64,000 bases of DNA, from assembly GCA_038237805.1 (NCBI GenBank), contig JBBRYI010000015.1, positions 23,411 to 87,410 of the forward strand. The letters run 5' to 3'. Source of the stretch: JBBQFI01 sp038237805 (GTDB lineage: Bacteria; Verrucomicrobiota; Verrucomicrobiia; Chthoniobacterales; UBA10450). The translations under genes and the position numbers were made by a program. Below, in pieces: positions 35,779 through 44,377 of the stretch. Numbering within the stretch: the stretch's first letter is position 1; each line of letters begins with the position of its first letter. Under the pieces are notes generated by a model, which searched no databases, was not told the DNA's origin, and saw only the letters and a program-made list of their open reading frames with translations.

Positions 35779-36522
35779 CTACATCACCATGCCGCCGTCT
35801 ACCGTAAGGACCTGACCGGTGATGTAGTTTGCTTCAGGCGAAGCGAGAAACGCGACGGCGGCGGCGATGTCCTCCGGCTGGCCGAGTTTCGCGAGCGGAA
35901 TCTTCGACATGATGGTTTGTTTCACTTCTTCCGACAACGCGCCCGTCATATCTGTAACAACAAAGCCGGGGGCAACCGCGTTCACTGTGATACCGCGACT
36001 GGCTAGCTCGCGCGCGAGGGTTTTCGTAAGACCAAGCAGGCCTGCTTTGCTCGCGGCATAATTTGCCTGACCGGCGTTGCCGGTTAATCCGCTGACGGAG
36101 CTGATATTGATGATGCGACCGCTGCGTTGCTTGATCATCCACCGCATCACCGCCTGCGAAAAGTTGAAGGCGCCTTTGAGATTCGTGTCGATAACGGTGT
36201 CCCAATCCTCCATCGACATGCGCATGCTCAAACCATCGCGCGTTACACCGGCGTTATTCACGAGCACATCGACACGACCAAAATCTTCCAGAATTTGCCC
36301 GCCAATTTTTTGCACGGCCGAGTGATCCGCCACATCGACCGCGTATGATTTCGCGGCATCGGCGCGCACGGCGTTGATTTCATCCGCCGTTTTCTTTGCA
36401 TTCTCCGCGCTACGACTGACCGAGGCGACACGAGCACCCTCCTGCGCCAAGCGAAGCGCGATTGCATGCCCAATCCCCCGCCCCGCTCCCGTGACAATCG
36501 CAACCTGATTTTCAAACCTCAT
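35779..36522 (-). CDS. fabG: 3-oxoacyl-[acyl-carrier-protein] reductase
   Basis: 247 residues from ATG at 36522 (MRFENQVAIVTGAGRGIGHA). Classical SDR: TGAGRGIG NADPH-binding, VNNAGVTRDG, catalytic NISSVSG and NYAASKAG (Ser-Tyr-Lys), and a C-terminal ASPEANYITGQVLTVDGGM typical of FabG. Reduces 3-oxoacyl-ACP in fatty acid elongation. It is not in a fab cluster; the preceding gene is an alpha/beta hydrolase one base away. Confidence 0.88.
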   Translation of the reverse strand: MRFENQVAIVTGAGRGIGHAIALRLAQEGARVASVSRSAENAKKTADEINAVRADAAKSYAVDVADHSAVQKIGGQILEDFGRVDVLVNNAGVTRDGLSMRMSMEDWDTVIDTNLKGAFNFSQAVMRWMIKQRSGRIINISSVSGLTGNAGQANYAASKAGLLGLTKTLARELASRGITVNAVAPGFVVTDMTGALSEEVKQTIMSKIPLAKLGQPEDIAAAVAFLASPEANYITGQVLTVDGGMVM

Positions 36523-36523
36523 T

Positions 36524-37381
36524 TTAATAAGCAACCTCCGTCAGAAAATAATCAAGCAAGCTGTTGAATTTTACAGGATCATCGACAAAGAGGGCGTGGC
36601 CAGCATCGGTAAAAGTTTCCACCTTTGCGTTTTTAATTTTTTTCTGCATCTCGATCGCGGCCGATTCGGGAATGGTCGCTCTTATTATCAAAGTTGGCTT
36701 GTCGATTTTGCTCAGCGCCGCGCGATTGTCCGTTTTGGTCGACGCCACACTTAATGCGTAGGCTGCTTCCGTCGGTGTGCGCAGCGACGCCGCCGTAATT
36801 CTCTTAAAGTACGGTTCGCTCTGAGGTTTTTTGAACAGGCCGCGGACGAATTTATCGGCAAACGTTTCCCGGTCTTTACGCATCATGGCAAGAAACGGAA
36901 GATCTTCAGCCTTCGTGCCGGAAGGCAAATCGATTCCGGCGATTCCATCAACGAAGACGATTCCGCGAATGGTGGCGGTCCCGAATTGATCGACATAAGA
37001 AGCGATTTCGTTTACCGCGCTCGACCATCCCACGAGCGCAACCGGCGCCAGTTTCAATTTGTCTACTACGGCTTTGATATCGCGGGCGCGCGCGCCGGGA
37101 TCGAAATCAGTTTTCGTTTGCGACGATTCGCCCTGACAACGCGGATCCATCGCAATGACGCGATAAGCCTGCTTGAAATGATTGATTTGCGGAGCCCAAA
37201 TCTCCGCGGGCATCGTCCATCCAGGAACGAACAAAATTGATCGGCCCCTCCCTTTTTCTAAACAGTGGATTTTTATTCCGTCGGTAGTTTGAACAAAATG
37301 ATTCTCGACCAGCTTTTCTTCTTCCTCGGCCAGAAGCGAGCCTGCCGCGAGCAGAACGGTGAGGCAGAACGCGAATCGCAT
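36524..37381 (-). CDS. secreted alpha/beta-hydrolase
   Basis: 285 residues from ATG at 37381 (MRFAFCLTVLLAAGSLLAEE), with a cleavable signal peptide. Alpha/beta-hydrolase fold: oxyanion region ILFVPGWTMPAEIW, nucleophile elbow LVGWSSAV (Ser in GxSxx), Asp in later strand and catalytic His in DAGHALFVDDP. Substrate unknown; esterases, haloperoxidases and lipases share this fold. Its stop is one base from the fabG start, so the two form an operon. Confidence 0.85.
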   Translation of the reverse strand: MRFAFCLTVLLAAGSLLAEEEEKLVENHFVQTTDGIKIHCLEKGRGRSILFVPGWTMPAEIWAPQINHFKQAYRVIAMDPRCQGESSQTKTDFDPGARARDIKAVVDKLKLAPVALVGWSSAVNEIASYVDQFGTATIRGIVFVDGIAGIDLPSGTKAEDLPFLAMMRKDRETFADKFVRGLFKKPQSEPYFKRITAASLRTPTEAAYALSVASTKTDNRAALSKIDKPTLIIRATIPESAAIEMQKKIKNAKVETFTDAGHALFVDDPVKFNSLLDYFLTEVAY

Positions 37382-37477
37382 GACAACTGCTACTAAAACG
37401 GAACGACGAGATTGGAACAAGATGGAAACATTGATCGCGAAACAGAGTGCGACGAATGCGCGCGCCAATATTATTCG

Positions 37478-37506
37478 GGAGGTCCCTCGCATTCGCTTGG
37501 GATGAC
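37478..37506. repeat. repeat family C, half element
   Basis: GGGAGGTCCCTCGCATTCGC followed by TTGGGATGAC is the right-hand arm of family C, without its partner, in the divergent region upstream of 37550. Confidence 0.65.
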
Positions 37507-37549
37507 AAGCATTGGATGCAAACAGATTAACCAAAGATACACTTGCGCG

Positions 37550-38137
37550 ATGCCAGTCATGAAATGTCCCGCCTGTGCAAACTGCCTAGATGCACCCGCC
37601 CCGGTTTGCCCGACCTGCGAATTCACTTTGCGACAGCTGGACACGAAGTTCGGCACCGTTCCGCTGCACAGCCGTCACCTGACCGATCGCGCGCGCAGTT
37701 TGACTTTGGACGAAGTCAAGCGGTTGCAGAAATTGTTGCAACGATTCGAGGAGAAATTTCCGCAGTCGGTCTTTTCGGTTTTTGTGACTGATCTGCCCAC
37801 CGGAACCAATATCAGGGAATATACCTTCTGGCTGGCCAATCGGGCGCGCTTCGGCTCGATCGATGCCGTGGGCGGTGAAAACTTCGCTTTGCTTTTAGTT
37901 ATCGAGGCAGCCACGCGTAGCGCTGCGCTCACTGTCGGTTACGGACTTGAAAAATTCGTTTTGGAAGATGACTTAAGCGTAGCACTTACGGCGGCTGCGC
38001 CAGCTTTGCGCAGCGGTGAACTGGAACGCGGTATTCAACTTTGTGTTGAAGAGATAACAAGACAGCTGACTGATATATGCAAAGCCGCCGCCACCATCCC
38101 AAAAACGGAGGGCGCGCCGACCGGAGGACATTGGTGA
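37550..38137 (+). CDS. zinc-ribbon and TPM-domain protein
   Basis: 195 residues from ATG at 37550 (upstream frame is repeat-derived). N-terminal Cys4 motif (MKCPACANCLDAPAPVCPTC), then a TPM_phosphatase-type domain (about 45-175): SVFVTDLPTGTNIREYTFWL and VGYGLEKFVLEDDLS. TPM-domain proteins (YgcG, Psb32/TLP18.3) are linked to membrane stress and photosystem repair. Unlike most, no signal peptide or membrane helix is seen here. The next gene overlaps by GTGA. Confidence 0.72.
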   Translation: MPVMKCPACANCLDAPAPVCPTCEFTLRQLDTKFGTVPLHSRHLTDRARSLTLDEVKRLQKLLQRFEEKFPQSVFSVFVTDLPTGTNIREYTFWLANRARFGSIDAVGGENFALLLVIEAATRSAALTVGYGLEKFVLEDDLSVALTAAAPALRSGELERGIQLCVEEITRQLTDICKAAATIPKTEGAPTGGHW

Positions 38138-38511
38138 AGGGCAAGCTCATTTTGCGTCTCGCGCTAATGCTACTGTTGTTGGGCGTCAGCGCGCCGCGCG
38201 CTTTTGCGCAGGGAGGCACGCCGGTTTTCGAGCGGGTTTATGTGCCACCTCAACCACCAACGCCCGCGCGTGGGCGCATCCCGGAGTCGGAACCAATTCC
38301 GCAAGGTTGGATAATCGCCGGAGAAGCTGCCGTGGCACTCATCAGTGCCGCAGTGCTTTTTGCCGCGGCAAGAGCCTGGCGGTCGTCAAATCTTTTTGAT
38401 CGAAAATATCGCTTCCCATCCGGCGAGCCGACGGCACTGCGCTTCGGCGGAACTCGCAGCGGCGGTTTTATGGCGACGATCGAGCCGGCGAAAAGCAAGA
38501 AGGACGCCTAA
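38134..38511 (+). CDS. small membrane protein with signal sequence
   Basis: 125 residues from a GTG at 38134 overlapping the previous stop (GTGA). Signal peptide LRLALMLLLLGVSAPRAFAQG, a Pro-rich stretch (YVPPQPPTPARGRIP), then one membrane helix (about 70-90, IIAGEAAVALISAAVLFAAA) and a basic tail. No family recognised. Coupled to the TPM-domain protein, so probably a membrane partner. The stop TAA lies inside the motif at 38506-38516, shared with the convergent holB stop. Confidence 0.65.
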   Translation: MKGKLILRLALMLLLLGVSAPRAFAQGGTPVFERVYVPPQPPTPARGRIPESEPIPQGWIIAGEAAVALISAAVLFAAARAWRSSNLFDRKYRFPSGEPTALRFGGTRSGGFMATIEPAKSKKDA

Positions 38512-38516
38512 CGAGC
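38506..38516 (+). repeat. dispersed GCCTAACGA motif: reference entry for all copies
   Basis: Here GCCTAACGAGC holds the stops of two convergent genes (TAA for 38134-38511, TAG for holB). Copies of the 9-mer GCCTAACGA, plus orientation, begin at: 3294, 3930, 16747, 17180, 21591, 25712, 26082, 26854, 28177, 31098, 32691, 35596, 38506, 40050, 56169, 58608. Minus orientation (TCGTTAGGC read on plus; the start given includes two preceding bases): 6543, 9393, 13072, 13649, 17540, 20977, 21351, 29058, 30420, 32217, 33071, 48382, 50856, 52674. One-mismatch variants include 12741, 12861, 23671, 40466, 46771, 46858 and 60353. Positions were read by eye and may be off by a base or two. Confidence 0.85.
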
Positions 38517-39464
38517 AAAGACGCGAAGGAAGGCGACTTCAAACGCGAGCGCTTCTTGAATGTTGCGGCCAAGGTGATCGCGCAACTCTTCGAGCCGGCG
38601 CAGACGGCGAAGAATCTCCGCCGTCGTAAGTTGCTTCGCCCACGATTCGGTTTCCTTTCTCGCAGCCGGCAGATCGCGACGATCGATCCCGGTGCTCGCG
38701 CGCAACACGTCGGACCACCACAAAAAAAAGGTTTCGAGTAAGCGGGCGCGACGTTGCAGATAGAGACTTTCATTGAGCGCTTTGTAATAATTTTCCCGTT
38801 CATCGAGCCACGCGCCGTCGGTCGTATTTTTATAACGCGTCTCCTCACGCTTGTGCGCGGCCTCGTTCTCGTCTTGAATTTCCTCGCGAATTTTTCGAAG
38901 AAGGGCCTGCAATCCTTGCGCAAGCCGATAGGCGCTTTGGACGCCCTGTTTTTTTTCCCGCGCAATCTGCTGGAGCAATTCAATGAGTTGGCGTTCCTCT
39001 TCCGTCGCATCCGCTGATTGTTTGCTGGCGAGCGGAATCGCAATGCAACGGGAACGAACGGTGTCGGGTAGAAGTTCCGGTAACGCGCTCAAGAGCAGGA
39101 GAAGCGAATCTTTCGGCGGTTCTTCGAGCGTTTTCAGGAACGCGTTCGCGGCCTGCGGCTGGAGGCGGTCCGCCGCGGAAATGATTGCGATTTTGCGAAG
39201 GCCATTCGTCGCGCGCATTTGAAGCGAATGTTCGAGCTCGCGAATCTGCTCGATGACAATACGGCGCGACTTCGATTCGGGATTAACCTTGAAGATTCCG
39301 GAGCCATTCGGCGAGTTCGTCTTATTCACGAGCTCAGCGAGACCGATTGCGAGCGCCTCTTTACCGCTCCCGGTGACACCCGTGATCAGGTACGCGTGTG
39401 CGAGCCGATTCTGTTCATGCGCGCGCCGCAAATATTTCAACGCTGTGTCCGGCGAGAAGGCCAA
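38508..39464 (-). CDS. holB: DNA polymerase III subunit delta prime
   Basis: 318 residues from TTG at 39464, preceded by GGAG at about 9 bases. Clamp-loader AAA fold: YLITGVTGSGKEALAIGLAE (Walker A-like, with GSGK), the sensor region AAD-RLQPQAANAFLKTLEEPP and LLPDTVRSRC, typical of delta prime/DnaX relatives. It lacks the N-terminal zinc module seen in DnaX. tmk lies 15 bases upstream on the same strand, a common holB-tmk pairing. Its stop overlaps the convergent gene within a motif copy. Confidence 0.85.
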   Translation of the reverse strand: MAFSPDTALKYLRRAHEQNRLAHAYLITGVTGSGKEALAIGLAELVNKTNSPNGSGIFKVNPESKSRRIVIEQIRELEHSLQMRATNGLRKIAIISAADRLQPQAANAFLKTLEEPPKDSLLLLLSALPELLPDTVRSRCIAIPLASKQSADATEEERQLIELLQQIAREKKQGVQSAYRLAQGLQALLRKIREEIQDENEAAHKREETRYKNTTDGAWLDERENYYKALNESLYLQRRARLLETFFLWWSDVLRASTGIDRRDLPAARKETESWAKQLTTAEILRRLRRLEELRDHLGRNIQEALAFEVAFLRVFAR

Positions 39465-39479
39465 TTTTAAAATCTCCGA

Positions 39480-40145
39480 TTAGCGATGTGCAATTTGCGA
39501 TTTGGAAAGATCAGGAAAGCGCGATGCAATCGTTTCCCAAATTGCATTTTCGATCTGATCGATCGGCTGGTCGCCATCAATCATAACGACCCGGTTCGAT
39601 TCTTTCTTTGCAAGTTCCCGGTAAGCATCCCGAACTGCCTGGTAAAACTCAATTGGCTCTTCTTCCATGCGATCTTTACTGACTGGTCGCACGCGCCGCA
39701 ACATCCGCGCCCGCGCCGTATTCACATCGACGTCGAGAACAAGTGTGAGATCGGGCCCGCAATCGCCGACCGCGAAATGATTCAATTGTTGCACAAGCTG
39801 GGCATCGAGTTTTCGCGCCACGCCTTGATAAACGGTCGTTGAATCAAAGAAACGATCCGAGATCACGCAAGTACCGCGTTGCAGTGCCGGTTGAATGGTT
39901 TCACGCACGAGCTGACTGCGGCTGGCTTCGAACAAAAGCAATTCGGTTTCCGGCGTCATCGCGCTGCCGTGCGGCGCGAATTGGAGCAAATCCTTGATCG
40001 TTTCTCCGATCGGGGTGCCGCCGGGTTCTCGCGTCATGAGGATGGGCACGCCTAACGATTCGAGTCGCGCCGCTAGCCGCTGCGCTTGAGTCGATTTGCC
40101 ACAACCTTCCGAACCTTCGAACGTGATAAAGGGTTGGCGCGACAT
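39480..40145 (-). CDS. tmk: thymidylate kinase
   Basis: 221 residues. Walker A is FEGSEGCGKSTQ, then the DRX-type region TREPGGTPIGE, and the lid/phosphoryl region ISDRFFDSTTVYQG, all characteristic of bacterial dTMP kinases. Phosphorylates dTMP to dTDP. Directly upstream of holB, probably one transcript for DNA replication functions. Motif copy at 40050. Confidence 0.93.
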   Translation of the reverse strand: MSRQPFITFEGSEGCGKSTQAQRLAARLESLGVPILMTREPGGTPIGETIKDLLQFAPHGSAMTPETELLLFEASRSQLVRETIQPALQRGTCVISDRFFDSTTVYQGVARKLDAQLVQQLNHFAVGDCGPDLTLVLDVDVNTARARMLRRVRPVSKDRMEEEPIEFYQAVRDAYRELAKKESNRVVMIDGDQPIDQIENAIWETIASRFPDLSKSQIAHR

Positions 40146-40193
40146 CAGGTCGGATTGTGAAACAGACGGGCGCGATTGTCGAATCCGCGCTCA

Positions 40194-40361
40194 AGGAGGG
40201 GCGCTTTCCAAAGCGCCCGTTGTAGCGGCCGCCGTCTCGGCGGCAGAATCGCGTGACGAGAGCGCCATTCTTCTGCCGCCGTGACGGCGGCAGCTACAAC
40301 GAACGGCGGCAGCTACGACGTGACGGCATCCCCATGTGGCGGCTGCAAACCGCCGCTCCTT
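40194..40361. repeat. nested palindromic repeats (families B and others)
   Basis: Outer arms AAGGAGGGGCG / CGCCGCTCCTT; inside are GGCGCTTTCCAAAGCGCC (a palindrome), GCCGCCGTCTCGGCGGC, TTCTGCCGCCGTGACGGCGGCAG and GCGGCTGCAAACCGCCGC. Occupies most of the 253-bp divergent gap between tmk and the EVE gene. Several stacked hairpins suggest successive insertions of one element family. Confidence 0.8.
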
Positions 40362-40398
40362 GTTGGAATGAAGCGGAAACGTTAAGTTCCCTTCGGAC

Positions 40399-40809
40399 AT
40401 GAAAAACTATTGGCTCGTGAAGTCGGAGCCCGATTCCTACTCGTGGAGTGATCTGGTAAAGGATCGCCTAACAAGTTGGACGGGCGTGCGCAATTTTACC
40501 GCCCGCAATAATCTGCGCGCCATGGCCAAGGGCGACGAAGTTTTCTTTTATCACAGCGTCACGGAAAAGGCTGTTGTCGGCATCGGCGAAGTAAAACGCA
40601 CCGCCTATCTCGATAAGACCGCGAAGGAGGGCGATTGGAGCACAGTCGATCTTGTGCCGAAAAGAAAACTTACGAGTCCCGTGACCCTGGCAGAGATTCG
40701 TTCCAATCCTCGCTTGAAAGACATCTCCCTCCTGCGTCAATCGCGATTATCGGTGCAACCGCTGAGCAAAGCGCAATTTGCGGAAATCGTGAAAATGGCG
40801 GGCGACTAG
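40399..40809 (+). CDS. EVE domain protein
   Basis: 136 residues, whole-length EVE domain (PUA-like fold). Begins NYWLVKSEPDSYSWSDL, then GVRNFTARNNLRAMAKGDEVFFYHS, which form the aromatic cage region. EVE proteins bind modified bases in DNA or RNA (thymocyte nuclear protein 1 family) and are often near restriction or RNA-modification genes, but none is adjacent here. It sits 15 bases ahead of a DUF2334 gene on the same strand. A motif variant (GCCTAACAAGT) is at 40466. Confidence 0.9.
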   Translation: MKNYWLVKSEPDSYSWSDLVKDRLTSWTGVRNFTARNNLRAMAKGDEVFFYHSVTEKAVVGIGEVKRTAYLDKTAKEGDWSTVDLVPKRKLTSPVTLAEIRSNPRLKDISLLRQSRLSVQPLSKAQFAEIVKMAGD

Positions 40810-40824
40810 CAATTTCTCTCTCCC

Positions 40825-41637
40825 ATGAGTTCTGCCGCGACAACGCTCTCGCCGATCCATGCAGCTGCCGCGGATTTAAGTAAAGGTTCCCTCGTCGTTT
40901 CCCTTCACGACGTTGCTCCGTCGACACGAGAAACGGCGGAACGAATCGTTTCTGAATTGTCGCGACGCGGCGTCACGCATTGTTCGCTTCTGGTCGTGCC
41001 GAATTATCATCACGCCGGTTCCGTTCTCGATGATCGCGATCTGGGAATCTGGCTGCGTGAACTCGAAGGGCGCGGCCATGAAATCGTCATCCATGGTTAC
41101 TTTCACGACCGGCCGCGTCGCGCGAACGAGACGTGGCGTGAAAAATTCATGACGCGTTTTTACACGGACGACGAGGGTGAATTTTTCGATCTCTCCTATG
41201 ACGAAGCTTTGCGCCGCATTACGCAGGCGCGTGAGGAATTTGTTTCGCTCGGGCTTCTACCGCGGGGATTCATCGCGCCGGCCTGGTTATTGAGTCCCGA
41301 CGGAGAACGTGCGACGAAGAATGCGGGAATGGAATACACGACACGTCTCGGCAGCGTCCGCGATCTGATCAAAGGCGAAACTTTCGGCGCGCGATCGATT
41401 GTGTATAGCGTGCGTAATCAATGGCGGCGCACCGCAAGTCTCGCCTGGAATGCCGCACTCTTCCTCGCCGTTAAACAACAGCCCTTACTGCGGCTGAGCA
41501 TTCATCCACCCGATTACGCTTATGCCGAGATTTGGAATCAGATCCTTCGATTCCTCGATCAGCTTCTCCCTGATCGAAGCGTGACGACTTACGCTGCGTG
41601 GATCGACGAACAACGGATGCAACTCCTTTCCCACTGA
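40825..41637 (+). CDS. DUF2334 polysaccharide-deacetylase-like protein
   Basis: 270 residues. NodB-like barrel of DUF2334: VVSLHDVAPSTRETAE (Asp), GHEIVIHGYFHDRP (metal His pair) and IAPAWLLSPD. Members are thought to deacetylate N-acetylated sugars on lipids or polysaccharides. No signal peptide, so cytoplasmic or cofactor-linked substrate. It is followed after a repeat by a PHP-glycosyltransferase fusion on the same strand, which fits a shared glycolipid pathway (inference). Confidence 0.85.
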   Translation: MSSAATTLSPIHAAAADLSKGSLVVSLHDVAPSTRETAERIVSELSRRGVTHCSLLVVPNYHHAGSVLDDRDLGIWLRELEGRGHEIVIHGYFHDRPRRANETWREKFMTRFYTDDEGEFFDLSYDEALRRITQAREEFVSLGLLPRGFIAPAWLLSPDGERATKNAGMEYTTRLGSVRDLIKGETFGARSIVYSVRNQWRRTASLAWNAALFLAVKQQPLLRLSIHPPDYAYAEIWNQILRFLDQLLPDRSVTTYAAWIDEQRMQLLSH

Positions 41638-41677
41638 TGCGTCGCTTCATTGCAATGCACGCGCCGCCGCGAGACTT

Positions 41678-41829
41678 CCGGGGAGCGCACGCGCCTCGCG
41701 TGTTGGTTTCGGCGCCTCGACGAAACAGATTTTATTTTCAGGCTGCCGAGTTGATGCCAAAAGCAGAAAGAAGGAGTTCGCGATGGCGAGGGCGCCATCG
41801 CCCGCACACGAGGCGCGTGCGCTACCCAG
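41678..41829. repeat. inverted repeat family D, longer copy
   Basis: GGGGAGCGCACGCGCCTCGC and GAGGCGCGTGCGCTACCC are the arms, about 110 bases apart, with the same internal GGTTTCGGCGCC as at 27704-27810. It fills most of the 202-bp gap before the PHP-glycosyltransferase gene; the rest is leader. Confidence 0.8.
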
Positions 41830-41839
41830 AATTTTCCGC

Positions 41840-44242
41840 ATGAGTCGCTGCGATCTTCATATTCATTCGCGTTACAGCGAACGCTCGGAAGAATGGCTCT
41901 TTCGGCGCTTTGAATTTCCCGACAGCTATTCCGAACCGGCCGATCTGCATCGGGAATTGAAGGCGCACGGAATGGACTTCGTCACGATCACCGATCACGA
42001 CACGATCGAAGGTTGTCTCCGAATTGCGGAATTGCCGCACACTTTTATCAGTGAACAAATTACGACTTATTTTCCGCAGGATCTGTGCAAAATAAATTTG
42101 CTCGCCTGGGGGATTTCCGAGGCGCAACACCACGAAATCGTTCAGCTGCGCGATAATATCTTTGATCTTCAGCGTTACCTGCAGTCCGAGCAGATCGTTC
42201 ACGCCGTCGCACATCCTCTCTACAGCATCAACGCGAAGCTTGAAACTTCGCATCTCGAACGGCTCATCCTTCTCTTCAAACATTTCGAAGGCCTCAATGG
42301 TTTACGCGATGCGCTGCTAAGCGAACTCGCGCAGCACATTTTCGGAAATTTAACGGCGCAGAAAATCGACGAGTTTGCAAACCGACATAACTTCGCTCCG
42401 ACACATGGCGAACCGTGGAAGAAAATTTTTACCGCCGGTTCGGACGACCATGGTGGAATGTTCGTAGCGTCCGTTTTCACCGAAACGCCGAAGGTAAAAA
42501 CAGTCTCAGCGTTCCTTGAAAAAATTCGCGCCGGCACCTGCGCAGTTCACGGACAGGGTGGAACTCCCCTTCTTCTGTCGCACGGCTTTTACAATACGCT
42601 CTCCTGTTTCATTCAGGACCGGTTCACAGAAAATCTCGGACCGGCCGCGCCTCTGCTGCAGCAGATGTTTTCGCGTTTCATGGAAGGAAAGGATCCTACC
42701 GAATTCACGCTGCGCGAGAAAGTGGGCTTCGTCGCGCAAGGTGTGATGTCTGGAAAAATCTTCGAGCTCGCGAAGCCGGCCAACGTTTCGCTTTGGAAAG
42801 AACTCTCGAGCTCCTTCACCAAACCGGAAGTGAAGGAAATGCTTGCGCGCGAAATGGAAGGCGTAACCGAACCGGAACGCCGCACATTTCTCATGGCGAA
42901 CCTTGTTTGCGAACAACTCGCCTTTCGTCTTTTCGAGGCATTCATTCAGCAAATTCGCGGCGGAAATATACTCGAAAGCATTCAGGCATTAAGCGGCGTT
43001 GCTCCGCTGCTCGTCGTGCTTGCGCCATACATTTACGGCTTCCACAGCCAGGCGCCGTCGCGCCGCTGGTTGCGGCAAGTCTGCCGCGATTTCACCGGAG
43101 AACTCCCGCTGCCGTTGCAGAATCGAAAACGCGCGTGGTTTACTGACACGCTCGAAGATGTCAACGGTGTCGCCACCACCATTCGCAAAATGGCGCTGGC
43201 GGGCGCTGCTGCGGGCGAAGAGCTCATCGTTGTGACCGCGCGGAAGGATTCGGCCATCGACGATATTCCACTTAAAAATTTCCGGCCAATCGGCGAATTT
43301 GAATTGCCGGAATACGAACTGCAGAAGCTGAGCTTCCCGCCGTTCCTGCAAATCCTCGAATATATTCAGCGCGAACAATTCACCGAGATCATCATCAGCA
43401 CGCCTGGACCGATCGGCCTCAGCGGATTGCTCGCGGCGAAAATGCTGAATCTGCAAACGAGCGGCATTTATCACACCGACTTCCCGCAATACATCCGCAT
43501 CCTGACGGAGGACAGTTTTTTGGAAAGTCTGGCGTGGAATTACATGCACTGGTTTTACGGACAACTCGACACCGTCTTTGTGAATTCCGAGCAATACCGA
43601 AAAAGCTGGATCGATCGAGGCTTCGATCCCAAGAAACTCAAGATTCTGCCGCGCGGTTTGGATACCGATTTATTTACGCCAACGCGGCGCGATCCGAAAT
43701 TTTGGGCGCGTCACGGCAGTAAAAACGGTGCGGTCCAATTGCTCTACGTTGGTCGCATCTCGCGGGAAAAAGATCTCGATGTGCTCGCGTCCGCGTTCCG
43801 TCAACTGCGCCAGGAAGGTTTGCCCGTGAATTTATTGATGGTCGGCCACGGTCCGTATTCTAAAGCGCTGGCGGAAACTTTACCGGAAGCGATTTTCACC
43901 GGTTATCTCGAGGGTGAAGAACTTGCGAAAGCGTACGCTTCTGCCGACGTCTTCGTGTTTCCGAGCACGACCGACACTTTTGGAAACGTTATCATCGAAG
44001 CGCAGGCTTCCGGTTTGCCCGTCATCGTTTCCGATCTGGGCGGACCGAACGAACTCGTTAGTCACGGACTTGATGGTTTGATTACGAAAGCCTACGATGT
44101 TGAACAATTCGTGAGCGCAATTCGATCGCTCGTTAACAACCCAACGCTTCGCGCCGAGATGGGAAAGAATGCGCGACAGCGAGTCGTCGATCGCAGTTGG
44201 CCCGGCGCTTTCAGGAAATTCTGGGCCGCAACGGAACGCTGA
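41840..44242 (+). CDS. fusion of PHP-type phosphoesterase and GT4 glycosyltransferase
   Basis: 800 residues from ATG at 41840 (MSRCDLHIHSRYSERSEEW). PHP domain (about 1-250): DLHIHS, FVTITDHDTIEGC, VHAVAHPLY and TAGSDDHGGMF supply the expected metal-binding His/Asp residues. A helical linker follows (about 250-430). C-terminal GT4 domain (about 430-795): RGLDTDLFTPTR, LYVGRISREKDLDVLA, and FGNVIIEAQASGLPVIVSDL with the E-x7-E motif that binds the nucleotide-sugar. It probably transfers a sugar and hydrolyses a phosphoester on the same substrate, perhaps a glycolipid. The neighbouring DUF2334 deacetylase would fit. No motif 9-mer occurs in this gene (only a partial match near 44053). Confidence 0.85.
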   Translation: MSRCDLHIHSRYSERSEEWLFRRFEFPDSYSEPADLHRELKAHGMDFVTITDHDTIEGCLRIAELPHTFISEQITTYFPQDLCKINLLAWGISEAQHHEIVQLRDNIFDLQRYLQSEQIVHAVAHPLYSINAKLETSHLERLILLFKHFEGLNGLRDALLSELAQHIFGNLTAQKIDEFANRHNFAPTHGEPWKKIFTAGSDDHGGMFVASVFTETPKVKTVSAFLEKIRAGTCAVHGQGGTPLLLSHGFYNTLSCFIQDRFTENLGPAAPLLQQMFSRFMEGKDPTEFTLREKVGFVAQGVMSGKIFELAKPANVSLWKELSSSFTKPEVKEMLAREMEGVTEPERRTFLMANLVCEQLAFRLFEAFIQQIRGGNILESIQALSGVAPLLVVLAPYIYGFHSQAPSRRWLRQVCRDFTGELPLPLQNRKRAWFTDTLEDVNGVATTIRKMALAGAAAGEELIVVTARKDSAIDDIPLKNFRPIGEFELPEYELQKLSFPPFLQILEYIQREQFTEIIISTPGPIGLSGLLAAKMLNLQTSGIYHTDFPQYIRILTEDSFLESLAWNYMHWFYGQLDTVFVNSEQYRKSWIDRGFDPKKLKILPRGLDTDLFTPTRRDPKFWARHGSKNGAVQLLYVGRISREKDLDVLASAFRQLRQEGLPVNLLMVGHGPYSKALAETLPEAIFTGYLEGEELAKAYASADVFVFPSTTDTFGNVIIEAQASGLPVIVSDLGGPNELVSHGLDGLITKAYDVEQFVSAIRSLVNNPTLRAEMGKNARQRVVDRSWPGAFRKFWAATER

Positions 44243-44251
44243 CGCGCGCCA

Positions 44252-44356
44252 TTGTCATTCCGAGCGTAGCGAGGAACCTCACAAACCTGCCCTGTGCGTC
44301 GGTATGGTTGGGACGCGCTGAACTTCGTGAGGTCCTTCGCTCCGCTCAGGATGACA
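44252..44356. repeat. intergenic repeat family C
   Basis: GTCATTCCGAGCGTAGCGAG and CTTCGCTCCGCTCAGGATGAC are paired arms between the convergent PHP-GT4 and membrane-protein genes, placed as a terminator-like hairpin. Confidence 0.85.
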
Positions 44357-44377
44357 GCGCAAAAATGATTTCGTCGT

